Shown: piece by piece, positions 1 through 6,791 of the stretch
Position numbering within the stretch: the first letter of the stretch is position 1
Layout: each line of letters starts with the position of its first letter
Source: Bacteroidales bacterium
Lineage (GTDB): Bacteria > Bacteroidota > Bacteroidia > Bacteroidales > UBA932
Assembly (NCBI GenBank): GCA_017958765.1
Contig: JAGDBY010000041.1
Location: 1-7,964, forward strand
DNA: 7,964 nt
Reading direction: 5' to 3'
The notes under the pieces: model-generated
What the model was told of the DNA's origin: nothing
The model's database searches: none
What the model saw: only the letters and a program-made list of their open reading frames with translations
Position numbers and translations under genes: made by a program

Positions 1-471
1 AGAGCATATTCTTGCTCTGGCGTTTGTGAAGTAGAATACGGCGGTATTCTCATCATTCTCATTGTACATACCGCGAAGGCTAGGGTAAGCGTCGAGCATA
101 GCTTTCTTAGCCTCGACTCTTTCATCGTCCACCAGAGTTCCGCTGAGGCGGATCCAATTAGTGCCGTTGAATGCGCAGAGCTCCACTTTGCCGTTGGCTG
201 CGATTTGTTTGGCAACGTCTTTTGAATGACCTGTCTGGATATAGAGTTTCCCTTCGAAAATGTTGATTGTACCGAAAGGACGGACGCGAGCCTGATCTAC
301 ATCGACAGTAGCAATGTAGTATGTGCCGCAAGCTTTGAGAAATTGATAAACCTGTTCCATACCGTCTGGATTTGTTGTTTGATACTCGGAGTGAATGACA
401 GCCTGAGGCTGAGCGGGAGCGCAGCTTACAATCAGCGCTGTCAGCATAGCGAGTGCAAGAATCTTTTTCAT
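1..471 (-). CDS. Putative lipoprotein with pyridoxamine 5'-phosphate oxidase-like split barrel (3' end cut off by window edge)
   Basis: Reading from ATG at 471, the frame stays open for 157 codons to the left edge, so the C-terminus is missing. Residues 1-16 form a basic and then hydrophobic signal, with a lipobox-like IVSC placing the lipidated Cys at 17; the next residues (APAQPQ) lack the acidic stretch typical of surface-exported Bacteroidota lipoproteins, so a periplasm-facing anchor is inferred. Residues about 36-155 resemble the FMN-binding split barrel of the pyridoxamine-phosphate-oxidase-like family (COG5015 type): YYIATVD (51-57), RVRPFGTINIFEGKLYIQTG (62-81), a KDVAKQI helix (84-90), VELCAF (96-101), and a helix with MLDAYPSLRGMY (125-136). 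Substrate is unknown, and relatives often bind flavin or heme rather than making PLP. It lies 12 nt after the DUF2461 gene and is probably the last or a later gene of that run. Family call is good; lipidation is moderately sure. Confidence 0.8.
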   Translation of the reverse strand, partial: MKKILALAMLTALIVSCAPAQPQAVIHSEYQTTNPDGMEQVYQFLKACGTYYIATVDVDQARVRPFGTINIFEGKLYIQTGHSKDVAKQIAANGKVELCAFNGTNWIRLSGTLVDDERVEAKKAMLDAYPSLRGMYNENDENTAVFYFTNARARICS

Positions 472-483
472 AGTTTCAATATT

Positions 484-1179
484 TTACCAAGAATAATAAT
501 TGTCTTCTTTACAGAACTCGATGGCTCTGTTGATATAATGTATGAACGGGGCCGCCGTCTTGAATATAGATATCACCTCTTCCAACATTCCCGCTGAGGT
601 AATAAAATCTGTGTCAGGAGTGTATGAGATGAGATAATTCTTCAGCCTGAAATAGTCCGCGTCGGGCGAGTCGGCCGGGAAGCCGGCAGGAACCTTCTTC
701 AGAGAGAGGGATGTGTCAAGGATGAATCTCCTGTCGAGACCTGCCAGAATCTTCCTGAAATCGCCGTCTCCGTTGAGAATATCTTCGCGGATGGTTCTAA
801 CTACCTTCGGCTCGGCGCGGTAATCCCCTACGGCCAGCATATGCCCCTCTTCCCAGCCTCCTTCGTGGGCAGCGCTTATCTGAAGGTAATAACCTCCGAA
901 GCCCGATTTCTTCCCGCCTGGGCAGACATAGACTCCCATATGGTTCTTATACGGGGATTTGTCTTTGGAGAATCTGGTGTCGCGGTAGATTCTGTATGTA
1001 ATGTCCTGCAGTCTCAGGTCGCCGACCGTGTCGTCGAAAGACCTTATCCCTTTGAGAAACTCCATGGCAAATTCGTTGAAAATGTTCTGAGCTACAAGGT
1101 ATTCCGCCTTGTGCGCATGAAACCATTCTCTGTTATTGTTATCGTGCAGTTTCTCTAAAAAGTTCAGTACCCTTTGCAT
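484..1179 (-). CDS. DUF2461 / TIGR02453 family protein, unknown function
   Basis: A 231-residue protein beginning with ATG at 1179 and ending in TAA. It matches the usual length and layout of the DUF2461 (TIGR02453) family: an N-terminal helix with NNNREWF (14-20), the family signature around TYRIYRDTRFSKDKSPYK (61-78), and GFGGYYLQIS (93-102) followed by the acidic, aromatic EGGWEEGHM (106-114). No signal peptide or membrane segment is seen, so it should be cytoplasmic. The biochemical role of the family is not established. The start lies 4 nt after the stop of the AlkD-like gene, and the lipoprotein gene starts 12 nt after its own stop, so the three are probably co-transcribed. Its place behind a DNA glycosylase hints at a stress or repair role, but that is only association. 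Family call is firm. Confidence 0.9.
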   Translation of the reverse strand: MQRVLNFLEKLHDNNNREWFHAHKAEYLVAQNIFNEFAMEFLKGIRSFDDTVGDLRLQDITYRIYRDTRFSKDKSPYKNHMGVYVCPGGKKSGFGGYYLQISAAHEGGWEEGHMLAVGDYRAEPKVVRTIREDILNGDGDFRKILAGLDRRFILDTSLSLKKVPAGFPADSPDADYFRLKNYLISYTPDTDFITSAGMLEEVISIFKTAAPFIHYINRAIEFCKEDNYYSW

Positions 1180-1183
1180 AGAA

Positions 1184-1900
1184 TTAAGATTTTAAATAGT
1201 GAGTACGGGTCTGAGAATCAAACTTCTCGATGGCGTACCTGAGCATTGTGCGGGGCATTGTCCCATACCGCTGATCGAGCCATCGGCAGAGCCTGTCCGG
1301 GTCCTTCTTGCCTGCTTCGCGGAGCAGCCAGCCGACAGCTTTCTGAAGAAGGTCGTGTAGGGGATCTGGTTTCTCAAGGAAAATGTCGGCGATAGCGTAA
1401 GTATCGTCAAGTTCTCCGTTACGGATGAAAGCCATAGTGCTCACCATCCCGATCCTCTGTTCCCAGATCGTGGAGCCTCTCTCCGCCAGCTCGTACAGAA
1501 GCTTTCTGTCTTTATCCAAAAGCCAGTTTCCGAGAAGCTCGTAACAGCTCAGATCTACCAGGTCCCAGTTGTTAACCGCCGCTGTGCGAGATAGATAGAA
1601 GTCTATACACTTCTTCTTCAGGCTCTCATCCCTGCGCGCCGATTTGTAGATTTGAACCAGAGTGAGAAGGGCGGCCAAACGGACTTCGTGGTATTCTGAG
1701 GCGAGGCACTCCTCCAGATCGGGGAACGATACCTCCTTCCAATTCTCTTTCACCACCTGCCGGGTCACAGGCACTTTGATACCTAGAAAAACGTCCCCTT
1801 CTCCGTACTGTCCTTTGCCCGTTTTAAAGAACCTGGACAGTCCGGCGGCCTGGACGTCATCACGCCTGAGCAGCAGTTCGTTCAATAATACATTCATCAC
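1184..1900 (-). CDS. DNA alkylation repair protein, AlkD-like HEAT-repeat glycosylase
   Basis: An all-helical protein of 237 or 238 residues of the AlkD/AlkC superfamily, which excises positively charged alkylated bases such as N3- and N7-alkylpurines by base-excision repair. The residues reported as important in Bacillus cereus AlkD (W109, D113, R148, W187) have clear counterparts: W112 and D116 in NWDLVD, R149 in WEQRIG, and W191 in AVGWLLREAG. The early GIKVPVTRQVV (40-50) is also typical. Two starts overlap, GTG at 1900 and ATG at 1897 (GTGATG). I see no Shine-Dalgarno to choose between them; ATG at 1897 is the more natural codon. It opens a minus-strand run with the DUF2461 gene (4 nt spacing). 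Unusually, a terminator-like hairpin ends one base before the GTG. Enzyme class is well supported; lesion range is not known from sequence. Confidence 0.92.
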   Translation of the reverse strand: MMNVLLNELLLRRDDVQAAGLSRFFKTGKGQYGEGDVFLGIKVPVTRQVVKENWKEVSFPDLEECLASEYHEVRLAALLTLVQIYKSARRDESLKKKCIDFYLSRTAAVNNWDLVDLSCYELLGNWLLDKDRKLLYELAERGSTIWEQRIGMVSTMAFIRNGELDDTYAIADIFLEKPDPLHDLLQKAVGWLLREAGKKDPDRLCRWLDQRYGTMPRTMLRYAIEKFDSQTRTHYLKS

Positions 1901-1901
1901 G

Positions 1902-1937
1902 AAAAAACAGGATATCGGCTGATGCGGTATCCTGTTT
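1902..1937 (-). terminator. Rho-independent terminator after the M14 carboxypeptidase gene
   Basis: Read on the minus strand, AAACAGGATA at 1937-1928 pairs perfectly with TATCCTGTTT at 1914-1905. One C-A mismatch and two more G-C pairs lengthen the stem, leaving a 7-nt loop (1918-1924). The 3' arm runs directly into further Ts at 1904-1902, giving six Us at the RNA end. It starts 18 nt beyond the TAG stop of the carboxypeptidase (1956-1958). The odd point is that the next gene starts at 1900 or 1897, so the hairpin also fills that gene's leader. The structure is read directly from sequence; termination is inferred. Confidence 0.8.
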
Positions 1938-1955
1938 GAGTGTTATAAAGATTGT

Positions 1956-3836
1956 CTATTTTACAATGTCAATCTTCGGAACGCTGAGCTGTCCGCGAGC
2001 GTTGAGGTCTCTCTCGCTTCTGTAAACTTCATCGATTGAGAGATACTCAGCCTGAACCAGTGAGATAGGGTTTCTGTCGGTCATGCGGAAGTCAGGCTCC
2101 ATAAGCATAGCCAGCACGATGCCGCTTCCCTGATTCATAGGGAATACGTATGCGCCGCTTGAGAACAGGTAAGTCTGCTCAGGGCAGAGATTTGCCTCCT
2201 GTCCGTTGCCTACGTATTTTCTCAGAGGAAGTGCCTGGCCAGGAGCAAGCTCGTAGCAGGTAATTCCGTTGTAGTAAGCAACTTCGAGAATCTTGGCGAT
2301 GTTAGGAAGATTCTTAGGAATCACATATGCTGTAGGACGGTTGCGGGTGATCAGAGGAACCTCGTAGTATCTCAGAGAGAAAGTGGTGTCCTTAGATACC
2401 TGGCCTGTGATATAGTTGAACTGAGAGCGAGGATAAGTGTAGCTCTCTTCATTCTGTCCGTGTTTGAGAATGATAGGGTTCTCGTCGTTGTATATCTCAC
2501 CGTCAGCTGCGGTTGAAGCTCTGTCGGCCTCGCAGATTCTCTTCAGTCTGTCGGCATTCTCAATAGCGAAGTCAATCATATATTTTGCAACGATGAACTG
2601 GGTGAATACCCTGCGTGCAAAAGTGGATTTCTTCTCGCAGCCTGCGTTAGGAGTCTCTACGAGGAAGTTTGTGCTGCCGCGGAGAGCGTAGTAGTGAGAA
2701 GCGTGAAGAGGTGACTGGTCTGAATAACCGCCCTGAGTGTATTCCCACAGACGGATTCCCTCTACGTCCAAAGCATATTTCTCAGCTCCGCGCATCATCT
2801 CGAGCATAAGGTCGTTGAGAGCCTTGGTGTTATTCTGGTTGCCTGATACAGTGATACCAGCATCGTCCAGATAGCCTTCAGTCTCGCGGAAGTTTCTGCC
2901 TACGCCGTATTCGTGCATATCGATTACAACTTCAGGAAGGAAGAGGTTGTAGACGAGGTGAGTTGCTTTCATCTCAGGATTCTTCACCAGAACGTTGTCT
3001 CTGTTCAGGTCGGGAGCTCCGGTAGTTCCTCTAGTCCAAGCTTCGATACCGTCACCGTTTACGCGAGGCATAACGATAACGTTGACCTTAGGAAGAACCT
3101 GTTTGCCGAGGTTGCTGTCGAGCTCTGAAATCATAGCCAAAGCACCCTCACCTGCAGAAGGCTCGTTACCGTGAATCAGCGCGTGAAGGAATACGGTCGG
3201 TTTGCCGTTGGCTCTTACTGCGGCAGCAGCCTGCTCCATAGACATTCCTGTAAGATTTGTGGTGCTGAATACTGCCAGCGGCATATTCTTGCCGAGGATG
3301 GTATGTCCCGGAACGTACAGATACATATTGTCTTTAGTGTCGTCAAGCTTGCCGAGGAAAGCTTCCATCTCAGCCTGAGAGGTGTAAGACTCACCCTCTT
3401 TCTTCAAAGTGAAGGCAGGAGTGAGAAGGGCGTTCTTGTATTTCTTTTGGAGAGCTACGGTAGAGAGAGCTGTGGCAGCGCACTCATCAGTATAGGCGCT
3501 TACCATACCGTTGTACTCATAGCCGTTTCCGAATTTTCTGCCAGGGTTGGCATCAATCTTTTTTTCCTGATTGCCTACGGTGAAATTCTTTCTCAGAGAG
3601 AAGTATCCTTCACCTGTAGAATTGAAGTGATAAATACCGGGATCGAGGTTGTAAACGTAGGTGGTGACAGCGCCCTTGGTAGTAGCGGAAGCTGGCTCAA
3701 CCACTGCCTCGTCATTGGCGAAGCCTACAAAAACCTTGACGGTAACTGCAGAAGGAGCGGTTACTGTAGTTTTGACTGCTCCGAATGCTGAAACCTGCAG
3801 CAAGCAGACAGCAAGCAGAAGAATGATTTTTTTCAT
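1956..3836 (-). CDS. Secreted M14-family zinc carboxypeptidase
   Basis: A 626-residue exported metallopeptidase. Residues 1-20 are a signal peptide (MKK, hydrophobic core, SAFGA) with likely signal peptidase I cleavage after A20; C11 is not in an acceptable lipobox. Residues about 22-110 form a beta-rich N-terminal module. The M14 domain spans roughly 147-430: YTSQAEMEAFL lead-in, zinc ligands H222 and E225 in HGNEPSAGE, substrate-binding R269 and N278-R279 (DLNRD), third zinc ligand H308 in VVIDMHEYG, and catalytic E394 in FLVETPNAG. These match H69, E72, R127, N144-R145, H196 and E270 of carboxypeptidase A, so it should be active. The last 190 or so residues form a C-terminal region I do not recognise; no type IX secretion C-terminal domain is evident, so a periplasmic location is likely. 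Substrate (protein or peptidoglycan peptide) cannot be told. It has its own apparent promoter and terminator, so it is probably monocistronic. Confidence 0.93.
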   Translation of the reverse strand: MKKIILLLAVCLLQVSAFGAVKTTVTAPSAVTVKVFVGFANDEAVVEPASATTKGAVTTYVYNLDPGIYHFNSTGEGYFSLRKNFTVGNQEKKIDANPGRKFGNGYEYNGMVSAYTDECAATALSTVALQKKYKNALLTPAFTLKKEGESYTSQAEMEAFLGKLDDTKDNMYLYVPGHTILGKNMPLAVFSTTNLTGMSMEQAAAAVRANGKPTVFLHALIHGNEPSAGEGALAMISELDSNLGKQVLPKVNVIVMPRVNGDGIEAWTRGTTGAPDLNRDNVLVKNPEMKATHLVYNLFLPEVVIDMHEYGVGRNFRETEGYLDDAGITVSGNQNNTKALNDLMLEMMRGAEKYALDVEGIRLWEYTQGGYSDQSPLHASHYYALRGSTNFLVETPNAGCEKKSTFARRVFTQFIVAKYMIDFAIENADRLKRICEADRASTAADGEIYNDENPIILKHGQNEESYTYPRSQFNYITGQVSKDTTFSLRYYEVPLITRNRPTAYVIPKNLPNIAKILEVAYYNGITCYELAPGQALPLRKYVGNGQEANLCPEQTYLFSSGAYVFPMNQGSGIVLAMLMEPDFRMTDRNPISLVQAEYLSIDEVYRSERDLNARGQLSVPKIDIVK

Positions 3837-3872
3837 GGTCTAGTATTTTAGTTGATTTTGGTTGTTCTATCC

Positions 3873-3880
3873 CAAAGTTA
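3873..3880 (-). promoter_or_regulatory. Putative -7 box for the M14 carboxypeptidase gene
   Basis: On the minus strand, 3880-3873 reads TAACTTTG, a full match to the Bacteroidota -7 consensus TAnnTTTG. It lies 36 nt upstream of the ATG at 3836, which would give a leader of about 30 nt. I see no good TTTG-type -33 element about 20 bases farther upstream (near 3900-3905), so the assignment rests on the -7 box and its position. Confidence 0.5.
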
Positions 3881-3901
3881 CCTAAAAAAATAAAATATGC
3901 C

Positions 3902-3909
3902 TAATTTTG
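3902..3909 (+). promoter_or_regulatory. Putative -7 box for the cobSUTC operon
   Basis: The plus strand at 3902-3909 reads TAATTTTG, a full match to the Bacteroidota -7 consensus TAnnTTTG. Transcription from here would start near 3915, leaving only about 20 nt before the cobS ATG at 3937. The matching -33 region (about 3877-3882) has no clear TTTG and falls on the opposing -7 box of the divergent gene. The leader is too short for a cobalamin riboswitch. Confidence 0.5.
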
Positions 3910-3936
3910 CAGAAGAATGAACTGTTTCTTTGCAAT

Positions 3937-4716
3937 ATGAGGGATTTGTTTCTGGCTCTGATGTTTTACACAAGGATTCCTACCCCTGCTATTAAGGATT
4001 TCCAACCCGAGGATGCAAATAAAACTCTCAGGTGCTATTCTCTGGTGGGAGCGATAGTAGGCATTATCTACTGGGCGGCCTTTGCAGTGGGGGATCTGGT
4101 TTTCAATACCCCGATGGCGATTGTTCTCGCTTTCGGAGCGGGAGCTCTTGCGACAGGCTGTTTCCATGAGGACGGCTTTGCCGACATGGTCGACGGCTTC
4201 GGCGGAGGCACTGACAAGCAGAGAATACTCGACATTATGAAAGACAGCCGTATCGGCACTTACGGCACCATCGCTACAATCCTGATGTATGCGATGAAGT
4301 TCCTCGCCCTTCTTACAATTCTCACGTCAAGTGTAATCGACCGCTGGTGGCTCGCCGCCCTTATTTTTGTGTGTTATCATTCTTTGGCGAGAATGACAGC
4401 GGGGAGCATGGTCTTTTTCTCAAGATATAGCAGGGATGACGGCACCAGCAAAGTCAAGCCCGTAGAGAAGGCGTGGACCTGGAGAGAGATGCTGGGGCTC
4501 TATTCTTTCGGTATGATACCGTTCGTAATCTGTATTGCTCTGTGCCCTTGGTGCGCTCTGACTGTCGCCCCTTTGGTACTGCTGTTTACATTCTTCAAGC
4601 TTTTTTACGAGAAGAAAATAGACGGTTACACCGGTGACTGTCTAGGGGCGCTGGAGCAGATGTGCGAACTTGTGATTCTGCTCTCGTTTGTAGTTATCTT
4701 GAAATTCGCTTTTTAA
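3937..4716 (+). CDS. cobS: Adenosylcobinamide-GDP ribazoletransferase (cobalamin synthase)
   Basis: An integral membrane enzyme that joins GDP-activated cobinamide to alpha-ribazole (phosphate), closing the nucleotide loop of cobalamin. With the ATG at 3937 it has 259 residues, a normal CobS length, and starts MRDLFLALMFYTRIPTP like its relatives. Family motifs include the acidic HEDGFADMVDG (77-87) that probably binds Mg2+, KDSRIGTYG (102-110), and GYTGDCLGALEQ (230-241). Several hydrophobic segments (about 36-56, 60-76, 108-132, 134-157, 190-222, 242-257) fit inner-membrane insertion. An in-frame TTG at 3907 would add 10 residues but lies inside the proposed -7 box, so I reject it. First gene of the cobSUTC unit; cobU follows with no intervening base. 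Confidence 0.96.
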   Translation: MRDLFLALMFYTRIPTPAIKDFQPEDANKTLRCYSLVGAIVGIIYWAAFAVGDLVFNTPMAIVLAFGAGALATGCFHEDGFADMVDGFGGGTDKQRILDIMKDSRIGTYGTIATILMYAMKFLALLTILTSSVIDRWWLAALIFVCYHSLARMTAGSMVFFSRYSRDDGTSKVKPVEKAWTWREMLGLYSFGMIPFVICIALCPWCALTVAPLVLLFTFFKLFYEKKIDGYTGDCLGALEQMCELVILLSFVVILKFAF

Positions 4717-5226
4717 ATGAAAAGAATAATTCTGATAACCGGAGGAGAAAGATCGGGGAAGAGCAGCTATGCTGAGAGTCTGGCCCTGAGCCTATCCGAC
4801 GCTCCGGTCTATGTGGCTACCGCAAGGATGTGGGATGATGAATTTGCAAGGAGGGTGGAGCGACACAGGCTCTCCCGCGGAGAGAAGTGGCAGACGCTGG
4901 AGGAGGAGAAAAATCTCTCCCGTCTGAATATTGCCGGAAGGGTGGCGGTGATAGACTGCGTGACCCTCTGGTGTACCAATTTCTTCTTCGACACCCAAAG
5001 CGACGTCGATTCCTCTCTCGAGAAGTTGAAAAAAGAATTCGACGCTTTCACAGCGCAGGAATCCACCTTCATTTTCGTCACCAATGAGATAGGGATGGGC
5101 GGAGTGTCGCCGGATCCTCTCCAGAGGAAATTCACCGACCTGCAAGGTTGGGTAAATCAATACATTGCATCCCGTGCGGATGAGGTCATTCTTATGGTTT
5201 CGGGAATCCCGGTTAAAGTAAAATGA
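4717..5226 (+). CDS. cobU: Bifunctional adenosylcobinamide kinase / adenosylcobinamide-phosphate guanylyltransferase
   Basis: A cytoplasmic RecA-like NTPase that phosphorylates adenosylcobinamide and then attaches GMP from GTP, producing the GDP-cobinamide used by CobS. Length (169 residues) is close to that of known CobU proteins (about 180). The P-loop is GGERSGKS (9-16). H50 in RRVERHRLSRGEKWQT corresponds to the histidine guanylylated in the Salmonella enzyme (H46). VAVIDCVTLW (75-84) is the Walker-B-like strand, and TNEIGMGGVSPDPLQRKFTD (122-141) followed by GWVNQ is the typical C-terminal signature. The ATG follows directly on the cobS TAA, and its TGA overlaps the cobT ATG (ATGA), so translation is probably coupled on both sides. 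Both activities are expected since the motifs of both are kept. Confidence 0.96.
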   Translation: MKRIILITGGERSGKSSYAESLALSLSDAPVYVATARMWDDEFARRVERHRLSRGEKWQTLEEEKNLSRLNIAGRVAVIDCVTLWCTNFFFDTQSDVDSSLEKLKKEFDAFTAQESTFIFVTNEIGMGGVSPDPLQRKFTDLQGWVNQYIASRADEVILMVSGIPVKVK

Positions 5227-6260
5227 TGAAATTCAACATAGTTCCCCCTGACAGATCTTTTGAGGCTTCGCTGAAAGAGAAGATAGACAACCTGACCAAG
5301 CCGAAGGGCTCTCTGGGCAGATTGGAGGAGATTGCTTTGCAAATAGGGCTGATCCAGCATACCTTGACTCCGTCTTTGAACCATCCCGTGAATGTAGTCT
5401 TTGCTGCCGACCACGGTATCGTGGAGGAGGGGGTAAGCTTCTCCCCTAAAGAGGTGACAAGGCAGCAGGTGTTTAATTTTACACGCGGAGGCGGAGGAAT
5501 CAATTTCCTATGCCGCCAGCACGGATTCGACCTCAAGATAGTGGACGCCGGAGTGGATTATGATTTCGGAGAATGTCCGGGCATTATCGATTATAAAATA
5601 AGGAGAGGCACCTCAAATTATCTATGTCAGCCGGCCATGACCGGTGAAGAGATGAATCTTTGCATCGAGAGGGGATCGCAGATTGTTGAAAAATGCAAGA
5701 GTGAAGGGTGCAATGTCATCAGTTTCGGGGAGCTCGGGATGGGGAATACCTCGTCATCCTCAATATGGATGCATTTTTTTACCGGAATCCCCCTTGCAGA
5801 ATGCATCGGAGCGGGGAGCGGTCTGAGTGATGAAGGTATCCGTCACAAAAAAGAGATTCTCGCCAAGGCAGTTGAGATTTACCGAGGAGATGGCTCTCCG
5901 GAGAGTCTCATAGCCTGGTTCGGCGGTTTTGAAATGGTGATGGCAGTAGGAGCAATGCTCAAAGCGGCCGAGGAGAAAATGGTGATTCTTGTGGACGGGT
6001 TTATTATGACCGCCTGCGCTCTTGCGGCCAAGGAGCTCTGCCCGGCCGTTCAAGAGTATTTCATCTTCTGCCACTGTGGCGATGAGTCGGGCCATAAGAA
6101 GATGCTGGACAGCCTCGGCGCAAAGGCGATCCTCAATCTGGGGCTGAGGCTCGGGGAGGGAAGCGGGGCAGTCTGCGCATATCCTATCGTAGATTCTGCC
6201 GTGAGAATGATCAATGAGATGGAGAGCTTTAAAAGCGCATCCGTAACAAAATACTTTTAA
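5223..6260 (+). CDS. cobT: Nicotinate-nucleotide--dimethylbenzimidazole phosphoribosyltransferase
   Basis: Cytoplasmic enzyme that moves ribose phosphate from nicotinate mononucleotide to 5,6-dimethylbenzimidazole (or a related base), giving alpha-ribazole phosphate. Length of 345 residues is typical. Visible motifs: LTKPKGSLGRLEEIA (24-38), AADHGIVEEGVS (61-72), TRGGGGINFL (87-96), FGELGMGNTSSSS (168-180) with E170 at the position of the Salmonella base-binding E174, GAGSGLSDEGIRHK (196-209), and GLRLGEGSGA (307-316) with catalytic E312, the equivalent of Salmonella E317. The start is an ATGATG pair; the first ATG overlaps the cobU stop by 4 nt, and the second (5226) would shorten it by one residue. 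cobC follows 3 nt after the TAA. Which lower base it uses in vivo cannot be read from the sequence, and no base-synthesis gene is present here. Confidence 0.96.
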   Translation: MMKFNIVPPDRSFEASLKEKIDNLTKPKGSLGRLEEIALQIGLIQHTLTPSLNHPVNVVFAADHGIVEEGVSFSPKEVTRQQVFNFTRGGGGINFLCRQHGFDLKIVDAGVDYDFGECPGIIDYKIRRGTSNYLCQPAMTGEEMNLCIERGSQIVEKCKSEGCNVISFGELGMGNTSSSSIWMHFFTGIPLAECIGAGSGLSDEGIRHKKEILAKAVEIYRGDGSPESLIAWFGGFEMVMAVGAMLKAAEEKMVILVDGFIMTACALAAKELCPAVQEYFIFCHCGDESGHKKMLDSLGAKAILNLGLRLGEGSGAVCAYPIVDSAVRMINEMESFKSASVTKYF

Positions 6261-6263
6261 AAG

Positions 6264-6791
6264 ATGGAGATATATTTCATAAGGCATACTCAGGTCGATG
6301 TTCCCAAGGGTACTTGTTACGGCCATTCCGATGTGCCTCTAAAAGCATCTTTCCCCGAAGAAGCGGAAGTTGTAAAACAGAAGCTTGACGGACTTGTATT
6401 CGATGCAGTGTATTCAAGCCCGCTGTCCCGTGCCCGCAAACTTGCCGCCTATTGCGGATATCCCGATCCAATTATCGACGGCCGGTTGATAGAGATGAAT
6501 TACGGAGAATGGGAAATGCAGAAATACTCCGAGATAACTGATCCCCGGCTGCAAGAGTGGTACAAAGATTGGCAGACATATAAAGTGCCCGGAGGAGAAT
6601 CCTGTGAAGAGCTCTACCTGAGGGTGATGGATTTTATTGAAGAGCTCAGCAAGACTTCTTATAAGAGGGTGGCGGTGTTCTGCCACGGAGGAATACTGAT
6701 AAGCGCAGCCCTTTCTCAGAATCTGATCCCAAGAGACTGGTCAGTTTTCACAGCTTTTGATTACGGAGCGGTTCTCCGTGTAGAAGTGTAA
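6264..6791 (+). CDS. cobC: Alpha-ribazole phosphatase, histidine phosphatase superfamily
   Basis: A 175-residue phosphatase that removes the 5' phosphate of alpha-ribazole phosphate or adenosylcobalamin phosphate in the last steps of nucleotide-loop assembly. The histidine-phosphatase core is complete: IRHTQ with phospho-accepting H8, the CobC-like GTCYGHSDVPL (16-26), SSPLSRAR (51-58), E77/E82 in LIEMNYGEWE, PGGESCEEL (109-117), and the second histidine H141 in FCHGG. Histidine phosphatases are a broad family, but the CYGHSDVPL stretch and the place 3 nt after cobT in a cob operon make CobC by far the best call. It appears to be the last gene of the operon: its TAA at 6789-6791 abuts the stop of the opposing gene, and I see no U-tract terminator. 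Confidence 0.93.
   Translation: MEIYFIRHTQVDVPKGTCYGHSDVPLKASFPEEAEVVKQKLDGLVFDAVYSSPLSRARKLAAYCGYPDPIIDGRLIEMNYGEWEMQKYSEITDPRLQEWYKDWQTYKVPGGESCEELYLRVMDFIEELSKTSYKRVAVFCHGGILISAALSQNLIPRDWSVFTAFDYGAVLRVEV

Noticed and set aside
226..597. 123-codon plus-strand frame across the lipoprotein and DUF2461 genes
   Set aside because: It is antisense to the signal peptide and N-terminal half of one well-supported gene and the end of another, with low-complexity, non-protein-like composition.
1951..1967. Small inverted repeat ATTGT/ACAAT around the carboxypeptidase stop
   Set aside because: Only 5 A/T-rich pairs, expected by chance, and a much stronger terminator lies just downstream.
3171..3791. 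Long 206-codon open frame on the plus strand opposite the M14 gene
   Set aside because: It lies wholly antisense to a gene with complete catalytic motifs, its translation shows no recognisable domain, and frames of this length opposite a codon-biased gene are common.
3837..3936. Cobalamin riboswitch upstream of cobS
   Set aside because: The gap is too short and A/T-rich, with no recognisable B12-box-like sequence.
5760..6326. 188-codon open frame on the minus strand across cobT and the start of cobC
   Set aside because: It is a shadow of two confidently assigned genes, spans their junction, and its product resembles no family I know.
6763..6779. Hairpin ACGGAG-CGGTT-CTCCGT near the end of cobC as a terminator
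   Set aside because: The 6-bp stem lies inside coding sequence and is followed by no T-tract on either strand; it may be chance.
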